Shown piece by piece: positions 25,076-34,685 of a stretch of 64,000 nt of DNA (positions are counted from its first letter, which is position 1; every line of letters starts with the position of its first letter). Source of the DNA: DATKDF01 sp963752045 (GTDB taxonomy: Bacteria > Acidobacteriota > Vicinamibacteria > Vicinamibacterales > SCN-69-37); NCBI GenBank assembly GCA_963752045.1, contig CAVVWN010000010.1:186001-250000 (forward strand), read 5' to 3'. The notes under the pieces were generated by a model. The model was not told the DNA's origin. It saw only the letters and a list, made by a program, of their open reading frames with translations, and did no database searches. The position numbers were made by a program, and so were the translations under genes.

Positions 25076-27619
25076 ATGGCTGAGTACCGTCCGCAAGAGA
25101 TCGAGAGGAAGTGGCAGGCCCGCTGGGCCGACGCGCGCGCGTTCGAGGTGACCGAAGACCCCTCGAGGCCGAAGTTCTATTGCCTCGAGATGTTCGCCTA
25201 CCCGTCGGGCCACGCCCACGTCGGACACGTCCGCAACTACATGATCGGCGACATCATGGCGCGGACGATGCGCATGCGGGGCTATAACGTCCTGCATCCC
25301 TTCGGCTGGGACGCGTTCGGACTGCCGGCCGAAAACGCTGCGATCAAGAACAAGACCCATCCCGAGAAGTGGACGCTCGACAACATCGCCCACATGAAGG
25401 GCCAGCTCCAGCGGCTCGGCATCAGTTACGCCTGGGAGCGCGAGCTGGCCACCTGCCTGCCCGACTACTACCGGTGGAACCAGTGGCTGTTCACGCGCAT
25501 GTTCCAGCGCGGCCTTGCCTATCGTCGCCGCTCCACCGTCAACTGGTGCGAAAGCTGTCAGACCGTGCTGGCCAACGAGCAGGTCGTCGACGGGGGCTGC
25601 TGGCGGTGCGGGACGCCTGTCACGCAGCGGGACCTCGAGCAGTGGTTCCTGCGGATCACGGCATACGCCGACGAGCTGCTCTCATCGCTCGACCAACTCC
25701 AGGGCTGGCCCGAGAAGGTCCTGACGATGCAGCGCAACTGGATCGGCAGGTCCGAGGGCGCGCGCGTCCGGTTTCCGATCGTTTCTGCAGCGCCGGCGGC
25801 CGGGCCCGCCGACGCGATCGAGGTCTTCACGACCCGCATCGACACCATCTACGGCGCGACCTTTGTCGTCATCGCGCCCGAGCATCCGCTCGTCGAGCGC
25901 TTCGCCGCCGAGTCGGCCGATCCGTCGTCGTTGCGCGCGGCGGCAGCCAGGTTTCGCGCGCAGGACCGATCGGCCCGCATGCACGGCGAGATCGAGAAGG
26001 AAGGCGTCGACACGGGTCGCACCGTGACGAACCCGTTCACCAACCAGCCGGTGCCCGTGTGGGTCGGCAATTTCGTGCTCGGCGAGTACGGCACCGGAGC
26101 CGTCATGGGCGTGCCAGGCCACGATCAGCGCGACTTCGAGTTCGCGCGCAAGTACGGGTTGCCCGTTCCGGTCGTCGTCCAGCCGACCGACCGGACGCTC
26201 TCGAGCGAGACCCTCGATGCGGCCTTCGACGGTGATGGCACGCTGGCCGATTCCGGCCCGTACACGGGCCTGCGGTGGGATGAGGGGAACCGCCGGATGA
26301 CGGCCGACGCCGAGGCTCGGGGGATCGGCCAGGGGACGGTCCAGTTCCGCCTCAAGGACTGGGGGGTCTCGCGGCAGCGGTACTGGGGCACGCCGATCCC
26401 GATCATTCATTGCGAGCGTTGCGGGCTCGTGCCGGTGCCCGACGACCAACTGCCGGTGCTCTTGCCCAATGTCGTGGAGTTCACCGGCCGCGGTGACTCG
26501 CCGCTCGCCCACATTCCCGAGTTCGTCAACGTCGCGTGTCCGACCTGCGGCGGCGACGCGCGCCGCGAAACGGACACGATGGACACGTTCGTGGATTCGT
26601 CGTGGTACTTCTACCGGTTCTGCGACGCCCACAACGAGACGCTGCCGTTCGATCCGGCGAAGGTGAATTACTGGGGCCCCGTCGACTTCTACAGCGGCGG
26701 CGTCGAGCACGCGATTCTGCACCTCATCTACTCCCGCTTCTTCAGCCGCGTGTTCCGAGACCTCGGACTCGTGACGATCGACGAGCCGTTTGCGCGCCTC
26801 CTCACGCAGGGGATGGTCCTGCGGCACGGCGCGGTCATGTCCAAGTCGAAGGGCAACGTCGTGGACCCGGACGACATGATCGAGCAGTTCGGCGCCGACG
26901 CTCTGCGCCTGTACGTGATGTTCGTGGCGCCGCCCGAGAAGGAGGTCGAGTGGACCGACACCGGCCTCGAGGGGTCTTTCCGGTTCCTCAGCCGGGTCTG
27001 GCGCCTCGTGGACTATCTGATCCCGGCCGTGGCCGGCGCCCCGGCCCTGGCCGGGCTCGACCTCGATGATGACGAACGCGCGTTGCGTCGCCGGACCCAC
27101 GTGACGATCCGCCGTGTCACTCAGGACATCGACCCGCGCATGCACCTCAACACGGCCATTTCCGCGTTGATGGAGCTCGTCAACGACATGTATGCCTTCT
27201 GCGACCGACGCGGCCTGCGGCCGGGAAGCCATGCCGACGAACGGGCGCCGGCGATCGAGCGGCGCGAGACGGCGGCCGTGCTCTCCGAGGCGGTCGAGTC
27301 ATTGGTGCTTGTGCTCTCGCCGTTCACGCCGCACTTGTCCGAGGAGCTGTGGGAGCAGCTCGGTCACCACGAGGGTGTCGTAGCTGCCGGCTGGCCGGCC
27401 GTCGACGAGGCGGCCGCGCGCGAAGAAGAGATCGAGGTTCCGGTCCAGGTGAACGGGAAGGTCCGCGCCCGCGTGAGCCTGCCGGCCGGCGCGAGCGAAG
27501 ACGAGATGCGCGAGGCCGCGCTCGAGGCCGTTCGCGGGCACGTCGCCGGCCAGGAGATCGTCAAGGTCGTCGTCGCCAATCGGCGCCTCGTGAGCGTCGT
27601 TGTTCGGCCCCGACGCTGA
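25076..27619 (+). CDS. leuS: Leucyl-tRNA synthetase
   Basis: 847 residues, class I synthetase. The HIGH-type motif is [13 protein letters not shown] (about residues 43-55) and the KMSKS-type motif is [15 protein letters not shown] (about residues 587-601). A zinc-type [15 protein letters not shown] pair sits with CWRCGTPV, and the editing domain carries [16 protein letters not shown]. The length matches bacterial LeuRS. The ATG at 25076 is one base beyond a long palindrome, so no Shine-Dalgarno sequence lies in the normal position. Translation may be leaderless, or it may be limited by the hairpin. Confidence 0.96.
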   Translation: MAEYRPQEIERKWQARWADARAFEVTEDPSRPKFYCLEMFAYPSGHAHVGHVRNYMIGDIMARTMRMRGYNVLHPFGWDAFGLPAENAAIKNKTHPEKWTLDNIAHMKGQLQRLGISYAWERELATCLPDYYRWNQWLFTRMFQRGLAYRRRSTVNWCESCQTVLANEQVVDGGCWRCGTPVTQRDLEQWFLRITAYADELLSSLDQLQGWPEKVLTMQRNWIGRSEGARVRFPIVSAAPAAGPADAIEVFTTRIDTIYGATFVVIAPEHPLVERFAAESADPSSLRAAAARFRAQDRSARMHGEIEKEGVDTGRTVTNPFTNQPVPVWVGNFVLGEYGTGAVMGVPGHDQRDFEFARKYGLPVPVVVQPTDRTLSSETLDAAFDGDGTLADSGPYTGLRWDEGNRRMTADAEARGIGQGTVQFRLKDWGVSRQRYWGTPIPIIHCERCGLVPVPDDQLPVLLPNVVEFTGRGDSPLAHIPEFVNVACPTCGGDARRETDTMDTFVDSSWYFYRFCDAHNETLPFDPAKVNYWGPVDFYSGGVEHAILHLIYSRFFSRVFRDLGLVTIDEPFARLLTQGMVLRHGAVMSKSKGNVVDPDDMIEQFGADALRLYVMFVAPPEKEVEWTDTGLEGSFRFLSRVWRLVDYLIPAVAGAPALAGLDLDDDERALRRRTHVTIRRVTQDIDPRMHLNTAISALMELVNDMYAFCDRRGLRPGSHADERAPAIERRETAAVLSEAVESLVLVLSPFTPHLSEELWEQLGHHEGVVAAGWPAVDEAAAREEEIEVPVQVNGKVRARVSLPAGASEDEMREAALEAVRGHVAGQEIVKVVVANRRLVSVVVRPRR

Positions 27620-27653
27620 TGGGCAGCGATCCCAGACGTGAGACGATAGCCAT

Positions 27654-28214
27654 ATGCCCTTCGTGAGCAGGCTGGGTCGTGGCGTGGCGATGGCGTCGGC
27701 GGCGCTCCTCGCCGTAGTTGTGACGGCCGGATGCGGCTACGCCCTGGCGGGCCGTGGCAACGCGCTGCCGGCTCACATCCGCCTGATCGGCGTTCCCGAG
27801 TTCGAGAACGGGACCCCGTATCCGGACCTGGAGCGGGTCGTCACCGAGAGCGTCCGCGCCGAGTTCCAGAGCCGTGGGCGGTTTCGCGTGCAGCCGGATG
27901 CCAACGCCGTTGACGCGGTGCTCACCGGCCGCATCATCAGGCTCGATCTGGTGCCCGCCACGCTGACGTCGTCGCTGCAGGCGTCGAGGTACATCGTGAG
28001 CCTCGTCGTGAGTGTCGAGTTTCGCGATCAGACCAACAACAACGACGTGCTCTGGTCGAATCCGGCCATGACGTTCCGCGACGAATTCGACGTGCCGTCA
28101 AACGCGTCGGGGCTCGACCCGACGGCGGCGTTTCGGCAGGACCTCAACGCCGTCGACCGACTCGCGAAGAGCTTCGCCCGCACGGCCGTGACGTCGATCC
28201 TCGAGGCATTCTGA
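27654..28214 (+). CDS. lptE: LptE-like LPS-assembly lipoprotein
   Basis: 186 residues. An N-terminal hydrophobic segment ends in a lipobox-like VVTAGCGY (Cys about residue 25), so it is probably lipidated and sent to the outer membrane. The GCGYALAGRGNALPAHIRLIG opening and FENGTPYPDLERVVTESVRAEF match LptE, which plugs LptD and helps insert lipopolysaccharide. The order leuS-lptE-holA is the common one in Gram-negative bacteria. It indicates an outer membrane of the LPS type. Confidence 0.85.
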   Translation: MPFVSRLGRGVAMASAALLAVVVTAGCGYALAGRGNALPAHIRLIGVPEFENGTPYPDLERVVTESVRAEFQSRGRFRVQPDANAVDAVLTGRIIRLDLVPATLTSSLQASRYIVSLVVSVEFRDQTNNNDVLWSNPAMTFRDEFDVPSNASGLDPTAAFRQDLNAVDRLAKSFARTAVTSILEAF

Positions 28215-28220
28215 CGGCCC

Positions 28221-29267
28221 ATGCCTGCTCTCGCTGTCGCGGAGCTGAAGAAGAGAATCGGGCGACGGGCGCTCAGCCCGCTGCACCTCTTCGTTGGTGA
28301 AGACGTCCGTCTCGTCGAGCGAATGGTGGCCGGCGTCGAGGGCACCGTCGACCCGGCCGACCAGCCGTTTGCCGTCGAGCGGCTCTATGCCGGCGAGCCC
28401 GGCGGCTCGCCGCTCGACATCGCCGCGGCGGCTCGCGTGTTTCCGATGCTCGGCGACCGCCGGATCGTGATCGTGCTGAGAGCTGAGCGGATTCTCAAGC
28501 CCAAGCGGGCGGCTCGGGCAACCGAGGGCGCGGCGGCCGACTCGGATACGGCCGATGATGCCGAGACGCCGGCCGACATGGGTCCTCTCGAGGACTACAT
28601 CGCGGCGCCGGTCGAGTCGACGACGCTCGTGTTCGTGGCAACCGAGATCGACCGCACGCGCCGGCTCACGAAGCAGCTGGTGCAGGCCGCAGCGGTCACC
28701 GAGTTTGCCGGTCTCGAGGGCGATCGGGCGGGCGGCAGGGGCGGCACGACCGGTGCGGCCACGGCCTGGGTGACTGCCGAGTTCGACCGCATCGGGCGCC
28801 GAATCGAGCCGGACGCCGTCCAACTGCTCGTCGAACGGGCTGGCGGCGAGATCACCAAGTTGCGCGGCGACGTCGAGCGGCTCCTCCTCTACACCGAAGG
28901 CCATCCCGTCATCGCGCGCGACGATGTGTCGGAAGTGGCGGCGATCGCCACCGAAGTGGACGACTGGGCGGTGGTCAATGCCCTTGGCGAGGGTGACGCG
29001 CCGCGCGCGCTTCGCGCCGCCGCTCTGCGGCTCGACCGCGGCGATTCTCCGCACGCGCTCGTGGGTCAGTTGCGGTGGTGGGTCTCGGAACGGCTGGCCG
29101 GGACCGATCCGGACCGGGTGGCGCCGGCGCTCGAGGCGCTTCTGCGTGCGGACCTCGCGCTCAAGAGCTCGGCCGGTGAGGACCGCGTGCTGGTCGAGCG
29201 CCTGGTCATCCAGCTTGCCGGCAGGCCCGCGCGCCGCGCGGCCCCGACCGGACGCCGGCGGTACTAG
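28221..29267 (+). CDS. holA: DNA polymerase III delta subunit
   Basis: 348 residues. HolA opens the sliding clamp within the clamp loader. The pattern LHLFVGEDVRLVERMV near the N-terminus, a degenerate AAA+ core, RIEPDAVQLLVERAGGEITKLRGDVERLLLY (about residues 193-223) and a C-terminal helical collar with LRWWVSERL identify it. A low-complexity Ala/Asp/Glu insert (about residues 95-117) is not usual. It follows lptE and converges on rpsT with a 4-bp overlap of the two stop codons. Confidence 0.88.
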   Translation: MPALAVAELKKRIGRRALSPLHLFVGEDVRLVERMVAGVEGTVDPADQPFAVERLYAGEPGGSPLDIAAAARVFPMLGDRRIVIVLRAERILKPKRAARATEGAAADSDTADDAETPADMGPLEDYIAAPVESTTLVFVATEIDRTRRLTKQLVQAAAVTEFAGLEGDRAGGRGGTTGAATAWVTAEFDRIGRRIEPDAVQLLVERAGGEITKLRGDVERLLLYTEGHPVIARDDVSEVAAIATEVDDWAVVNALGEGDAPRALRAAALRLDRGDSPHALVGQLRWWVSERLAGTDPDRVAPALEALLRADLALKSSAGEDRVLVERLVIQLAGRPARRAAPTGRRRY

Positions 29268-29539
29268 CTGGCCGAGGCCTTGGTGCGAATCCGCTTGGAC
29301 AGCCGCGACTTGTGGCGGCCGGCGGCGTTGTCGTGAATGATGCCCTTGGCGGCCATCTTGTCGATGACCGAGAAGGTCTCGCTGAGGGCCGACTTGGCCT
29401 TGTCGAGCTCTCCGGCGTCGATCGCGGTGCGAATCGTCTTGAGCGCGCTGCGCAGGGTGGACCGCAACTCGCGGTTGTGCGCCTGGCGCTTGACAGTCTG
29501 CCGGTGGGCCTTCATTGCCGAGGCGTGTCGAGTAGCCAC
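29264..29539 (-). CDS. rpsT: 30S ribosomal protein S20
   Basis: 91 residues, very basic. MATRHASAMKAHRQTVKRQA followed by HNRELRSTLRSALKTIRTAI and a C-terminal KGIIHDNAAGRHKSRLSKRI are diagnostic of bS20. Length is normal. It is a single gene with its own candidate leader (29558-29599), and it converges on holA. Confidence 0.97.
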   Translation of the reverse strand: MATRHASAMKAHRQTVKRQAHNRELRSTLRSALKTIRTAIDAGELDKAKSALSETFSVIDKMAAKGIIHDNAAGRHKSRLSKRIRTKASAS

Positions 29540-29557
29540 TCCAGAATCCTCACTTCA

Positions 29558-29599
29558 CAAGAAAGGGCCCGTTTCGCGGGCCTGAAACATCGAAGTATA
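29558..29599 (-). promoter_or_regulatory. rpsT leader: -10 box and GC hairpin
   Basis: On the minus strand, TATACT at 29599-29594 is a good -10 box. The hairpin GGCCCG-CGAAA-CGGGCC (about 29565-29582) follows and ends in TTTCTT. The hairpin can serve as an intrinsic terminator for the S4-domain gene, or, if transcription begins at TATACT, as a leader structure of rpsT. I cannot separate these two readings. Confidence 0.5.
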
Positions 29600-29618
29600 G
29601 CATGCAGGCCGTGCGGGC

Positions 29619-30032
29619 TCAGGAGAGCGGGTCCTCACCCTCCTTGAGGCCCCGCAGCCGTCGGCGTTCCCGTCGGTCCGGCGCCGCCGGGGAGGCGTGG
29701 CGCCGCCTGGGGCCGGCCAGTCGCATGAGGTCGATGAGCTCCCGCTCCTCGGGCGACGGCGGCGGGGTGGTGTCTTCGTAGAGCTTCCTGGCCTCGGACT
29801 TTGGGAGGTGCTGTTCGGCCGTCGAGAGGACGACAACCCGCTGCCGGCGGCCCTGCGGGCGTGAGATTTCGATGATGTCGCCCGGCCGGACCTCACGATG
29901 GGGCTTGGCCGCCTGCCCGTTGACGTCGACCTTTCCGCCCTTGCACGCCTTCTGGGCCTCCGACCGCGTCTTGCAGAGGCACGCCACATCCAGCCACACG
30001 TCGAGACGGACGGGGACGGGTCTGTTTTCCAC
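29619..30032 (-). CDS. S4-domain RNA-binding protein (Hsp15/RqcP-like)
   Basis: 137 residues. The S4 domain occupies about residues 8-65: VRLDVWLDVACLCKTRSEAQ, then GGKVDVNGQAAKPHREVRPG, then DIIEISRP. The C-terminal third is Arg/Pro-rich. Relatives bind free 50S-nascent-chain complexes (Hsp15, RqcP) or rRNA. The first eight codons (GTG start at 30032, MENRPVPV) come from the arm of the palindrome 30012-30130. The family normally begins near the VRLDVWL segment, but only GTC is present there. The natural start therefore seems to have been replaced. Confidence 0.8.
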   Translation of the reverse strand: MENRPVPVRLDVWLDVACLCKTRSEAQKACKGGKVDVNGQAAKPHREVRPGDIIEISRPQGRRQRVVVLSTAEQHLPKSEARKLYEDTTPPPSPEERELIDLMRLAGPRRRHASPAAPDRRERRRLRGLKEGEDPLS

Positions 30033-30130
30033 AGAATCAGCCTACCAAGGGACAGGCCTCCCGTGGGGCGAATGCCCCAGGGAGGCCTGTCCCCCCTTTG
30101 GCTGATTCTGTGGAAAACAGACCCGTCCCC
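30012..30130. repeat. Long palindrome with GGGGACGGGTCTG arms, copy B
   Basis: Arms GGGGACGGGTCTGTTTTCC...GGAAAACAGACCCGTCCCC enclose GGGACAGGCCTCC...GGAGGCCTGTCCC around GGGGCgaatGCCCC. The overall plan equals copy A at 24955, with changes in the inner stem. It lies between the divergent S4-domain and M14 genes and supplies the start region of the former. Confidence 0.9.
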
Positions 30131-30143
30131 CTACAATGTGCAC

Positions 30144-32899
30144 ATGCATCGACGCACATTGCTGGCAGGCGCTCTTGTCGTCCTTGTGGCCGCCGCACCG
30201 ACGGCCGACGTGCCTCAGGCGCGCATCACGTCGCCCCTGCAGGAGTTCGGCCACAACTTCGGCGACGACTACTTCCTGGCCAACTACCAGCAGATCGCGG
30301 CGTACTGGCGGAAGCTCGACCGGGAATCCGACCGCATCACGGTCGAATCGATCGGCAAGACGGCCGAGGGCCGCGAACAGCTGATGGCCATCGTCACGTC
30401 TCCCGAGAATCACCGGAATCTCGAGCGCTACAAGGACATCTCGCGCCGGCTGGCGCTGGCCGACGGACTCGACGAGGCCGGAGCCCGCGCTCTGGCTGCC
30501 ACAGGGCAAGGCCGTCGTGTGGATCGACGGCGGGCTCCATGCCACCGAAGTGCTCGGCGCGCAGCAACTCGGCGAGATGGTCTACCGGATGGTGAGCCGC
30601 ACCGATGCCGAGACGCTCCGGATCCTCGACGAGGTGATCATCCTGTTCGTGCACGCGAATCCGGACGGCAACGATCTGGTGGCCGACTGGTACATGCGCA
30701 ATCCGGATCCGCTCGAGCGATCGACCGCCGGCCTGCCGCGGCTCTACCAGCAGTACATCGGCCACGACAACAACCGCGATTTCTTCGCGTCGACGCAGAC
30801 GGAAACCGAGAACATCAACCGCGTGCTCTACCACGAGTGGTTCCCGCAGGTCCTCTACAACCACCACCAGAGCGGGCCGGCCGGCACGATCCTGTGGTCG
30901 CCGCCGCTTCGCGATCCGTTCAACTACAACCAGGACCCACTGCTCGTGCTCGGCCTGCAGACGGTTGGTATTGCGCTGCACACGCGGCTGGCAGCAGAAG
31001 GAAAGCCTGGTGCGACGATGCGATCCGGTGGGCCGTATGACGGCTGGTGGAACGGCGGGATTCGCAACACCGCGGCCTTTCACAACACCATCGCGATTCT
31101 CACCGAGATGATCGGCAGCCCCACGCCGATGCGCGTGCCGCTCGTGATGAACCGGCAACTGCCCACGAGCGACCTCACGTATCCGATTGCGCCCCAGGAG
31201 TGGCACTTCCGTCAGTCGATCGAGTACTCGGTCACCTGCAACATGGCGGTTCTCGACATCGCGTCGAAGATGCGCGAGAACTTCCTCTACAACCGGTATG
31301 TGATGGGCCGGAACTCGATCGCGCGCGGCAGCCGCGATACCTGGACGCCGGCGCCGCATCGATACGCGGCCATCGAGGCGGAAGTCGCGGGGGCGTCCGG
31401 TGCGGGTGGAGCGGCCGGTCGCGGCGGTCGTGGCGGTGGCCGCGGAGGCCGTGGCGGCGTGGACGAGGACGCGCTCTGGGCGGCTCTCCACCGTCAGGAG
31501 GACCGCGACCCGCGAGGCTACGTCATTCCCGCGAGCCAGCCCGACTTCCCGACGGCGACGCGCTTCGTGAACGCGCTGCGTGAGACCGGCATCGCCGTGC
31601 AACCGCGCCACACGCGACTTCTCGGTGGCCGGCAGGTCCTACCCGGCCGGCTCGTTCGTCGTGATGGCGGCGCAGGCTTTCCGGCCGCACGTCATCGACA
31701 TGTTCGAGCCGCAGGACCATCCGGACAACTTCCCGTATCCGGGCGCGCCCCCCACGCCGCCGTACGACAGCGCCGGCTGGACGCTCGCGTTCCAGATGGG
31801 CGTGGAGTTCGACCGGGTGCTCGAGTCGTTCACCGGACCGTTCGAGCCGGTGACCGACTGGAACGTCGCGGCACCGGCCGGATCGGTGCCGCCCGTGGCG
31901 GGCGGGTGGGGCCTGTTGATGCAGCCGGCGCAGCTCGACACGTTCGCCGCGGCGAACCGCCTGCTGGCGGCCGGCCGTGAAGTGCACCGGCTGCCGTCAG
32001 GCGCCTTTGCCGTCCGCACACCAGCCGGCGGCGTGCCGGAGATCGCGGCGGCGGCCTCCGAGCGCGGCGTCAACTTCACGCCGCATGAAGGCGCCGCGCC
32101 GTCGGCAGGAACGCGGCTGACCCCGCCGCGCGTCGGACTCTGGGACCGGTACGGCGGATCGATGGACTCGGGCTGGGCGCGCTGGATCCTCGAACAGTTC
32201 GAGTTCCCGTTCCGGCGGGTGTATGCGCCAGAGCTCGACGCAGGGAATCTCAACGCCGCCTTTGACACGCTCATCTTCGTCGACGGCGGCATTCCCGGCG
32301 CTGGCGGCGGCCCCGGCGGCGGTGGGCGCGGCGGCGGCGGGCGTGGCGGAGCGGCGCCGGCGAGCATCCCCGCCGAGTATCAGGGTCAGCTCGGCGAGGT
32401 GACCGTGGCTGCCACGATCCCACAACTTCGGGCGTTCATGGAGGCCGGCGGCACGGTCATCGCAATCGGAGGGTCCGCATCGAACCTCGCGCAGCATCTG
32501 GGGCTGCCGATGGAGAACCACCTCGCCCAGGACGGACAGCCGCTCGCACGCACCGTGTTCTACGCGCCGTCGTCGGTACTTCGCGCGCGGGTGGATACGT
32601 CGCATCCGGTCGCCGCCGGGATGAAGGCCCAGACGGATTTCTTCTTCGACAACAGCCCCGTATGGCGGCTCGCGCCGGACGCGGCAAGTCGAGGTGTGCG
32701 GGCCATAGCCTGGTTCGACAGCCCGTCGCCGCTGCGGAGCGGCTGGGCGTGGGGACAGGCGTACCTGGACGCCGGCGTCATCGCGGCAGAGGCGCGGGTC
32801 GGTCGCGGCCGCGCGCTGCTCTTTGGGGCCGAGATTCTCCAGCGCGCTCAGCCGTATGGCACGTTCAAGCTGCTGTTCAACGGGGTCTATACCAAGTGA
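30144..32899 (+). CDS. Secreted M14-family zinc carboxypeptidase, two frameshifts
   Basis: If two single-base insertions are removed the gene encodes 917 residues. A signal peptide (MHRRTLLAGALVVLVAAAPTAD) is followed by the M14 core: VESIGKTAEGREQLM, then GLHATEVLGAQQ (zinc His and Glu), NRVLYHEWFPQVLYNHHQSG (zinc His) and GWWNGGIRNTAAFHNTIAIL followed by TEMIG. A Gly/Arg-rich linker (near 31390-31460) leads to a second region with PYPGAPPTPPYDSAGW. A further domain ends in PYGTFKLLFNGVYT. The frame moves by one near 30480 and again near 31591. In both places deleting one base restores the family sequence. The start follows 13 nt after palindrome B and has no clear ribosome-binding site. Confidence 0.75.
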
Positions 32900-32900
32900 C

Positions 32901-32951
32901 CTGAATCTGGGATCTGGAATCTGGGATCGGGATCTGGGATCTGCAATCTGA
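32901..32951. repeat. ATCTGGGA-type short tandem repeat, copy 3
   Basis: Units GAATCTGG, GATCTGG and GGGATCTGG follow the M14 stop directly, in the 104-nt gap before the M28 gene. Same family as 11517-11550 and 17997-18032. Confidence 0.8.
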
Positions 32952-33003
32952 AAGCTGAGGCGACAGGAGCGGCCGGCTGCAGCCGGCCAGGGGAGAGGCT
33001 GCC

Positions 33004-34517
33004 GTGGCGAATCGACACATCACCGCTGGTATCTGTGTTCTCGCGCTCGGCGCGTCTGTGCTTGCCGCGCAGACCCGTGAGCCGGTCGATGCGGCCACCA
33101 TCCTGAAGATCCGTGACGAGGGGCTCAACCGGTCGCAGGTGGGCGCGGTGTTCGACCAGTTCGTGGACGTGATCGGCCCGCGCCTGGCCGGATCGCCCGG
33201 TTACAACCGCGCGGCGGAATTCGCCCGGAAGACCATGGCGGACTGGGGTCTGTCGACTGCGCGGCTCGAGCCGTTCGAGTTCGGCCGCGGCTGGACGCTC
33301 GAGAAGTTCACGCTCGAGATGGTCGAGCCACGCTACATGCCGCTCACCGGATTCCCGGAAGCGTTCACGGCTTCGACGTCAGGCGAGATCGAGATTCCGG
33401 TGGTGGTGACCGCAGGCCAGTCGGCCGACGCCGTCGAGGCGATGGCGGGTCGCATCAAGGGTGCCGCCGTGATGACCCAGGGCGTGGTCGACAATTTCAT
33501 CCGCGCCGATCGCGTGCAGCCCACCGAGGCGGCTGACCCGAGCGGGCGTCCGGAGGCCGGAAGAGGGCGGCGCCCGAGGCCGCCGGCGGACGAGGCGGAC
33601 GAGGCGGGCGGGGCGCCGGCACGGGGCCGACCGATGCGCAGCGCATCACCACCGTGATCCGGTCGGCACCGGCCGCTGTCGAACTGCGCGCAAGCCGCGG
33701 CGAACACGGCACGCTGTTCGTGCAGGCCGGCCGCGGCGAGGATCCGCAGAATCCGGTCACCCGTGTCGCCGTGATCGCCGAGCACTACAACATGATCATG
33801 CGCCTCGTCGAGGCGGGCGTGCCGGTCACGCTTCGCGTGAACGTGCAGGGCCGATTCCACGACGATCGCAACTCGTACAACGTGCTGGCGGAAATCCCGG
33901 GAACGGACCCGTCGCTCCGCGACGAGGTGGTCATGCTCGGCGCCCACCTCGATTCCTGGCACACGGGCACGGGCGCCACGGATAACGCCGACGGTTCGGC
34001 CGTCGTCATGGAGGCGTTCCGCATCCTCAAGGCCATCGGTGTCCAGCCGAAGCGCACGCTGCGCGTGGCGCTCTGGGGTGCCGAGGAACAGGGACTGCTG
34101 GGTTCACGCGCCTGGGTTGAGAAGCATCTGGTGGGTGAGGCCAACGCCGCCGCCCGAGAGAAGCTGGCCGTCTACTTCAACATCGACCCTGGGAAGGGTC
34201 CCATTTACGGCTGGTACCTCGAGAACAACGCCGCCGTGCGGCCGATCTTCGACGCGTGGCTCGAGCCGTTCACCGACCTCGGCGCCCGCCGGAACGTGCC
34301 CCAGGGCATCGGCAGCACCGACCACCTGAACTTCATCCGAAACGGCGTGCTCGGGTTCAATCCCGTGCAGGACTACGTGGGCTACGACGTCCGCGAGCAC
34401 CACACCCAGGTGGACACGGCCGAGCGGATCGACGAGGCCGACCTGAAGCAGGCGGCCGTCATCATGGCCTCGTTCGTCTGGCACGCCGCAGAGCGCCCGG
34501 AGCGCCTCCCACGCTAG
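33004..34517 (+). CDS. Secreted M28-family aminopeptidase, frameshifted
   Basis: Two frames together give about 503-504 residues. The N-terminal part (GTG start, signal ending near LAAQT) has FDQFVDVIGPRLAGSPGYNR. The C-terminal part carries the di-zinc site of M28 peptidases: GAHLDSWHTGTGATDNADGS, then LWGAEEQGLLGS, FNIDPGKG and HHTQVDTAE. The reading frame changes between about 33545 and 33590, inside a GC-rich Gly/Arg repeat (frame 0 reads GGRGGRGAGTGPTDAQRI). One missing base or two extra bases would join the parts. It belongs with the M14 gene as a set of secreted peptide-degrading enzymes. Confidence 0.75.
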
Positions 34518-34556
34518 GGGGACGGGTCTTGCTCGCGCAAGCGAGACCCGTCCCCC
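34517..34556. repeat. Compact hairpin with GGGGGACGGGTCT arms
   Basis: GGGGGACGGGTCT-tgctcgcgcaagcg-AGACCCGTCCCCC starts at the last base of the M28 stop codon. The arms are the outermost part of the long palindromes A and B, but the inner part is different. It could act as a bidirectional terminator, although it lacks a U-tract. Confidence 0.8.
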
Positions 34557-34598
34557 TCCTGTGCAAATCTCCCCCTTCCTTCTCGGTTGGCGCGTGCC

Positions 34599-34649
34599 TG
34601 CAAACCGCTTGAGCCGTTCTCGGCCGCCTACGCGGACGAAAACGGCTCT
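34599..34649. repeat. Palindromic repeat with GAGCCGTTTTC arms, copy 2 (inverted)
   Basis: TGCAAACCGCTTGAGCCGTT...GAAAACGGCTC is the reverse complement plan of 19181-19232. It lies between the converging M28 and alaS genes. Confidence 0.7.
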
Positions 34650-34658
34650 AACCAGGCG

Positions 34659-34685
34659 ATTCTGTGGAAAACAGACCCGTCCCCC
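34659..34685. repeat. Half-copy of the GGGGACGGGTCTG palindrome
   Basis: GATTCTGTGGAAAACAGACC followed by CGTCCCCC repeats the right arm of palindromes A and B. It runs into the alaS stop codon. With the arm at 34517 it may outline a longer, internally replaced element. Confidence 0.75.

Noticed and set aside
25682..27232. Minus-strand open frame of 516 codons inside leuS
   Set aside because: Shadow of leuS with no family similarity.
30144..32899. Two or three separate overlapping genes in the M14 region
   Set aside because: The pieces join into one continuous M14-family sequence when single bases are removed, and the internal starts have no ribosome-binding sites.
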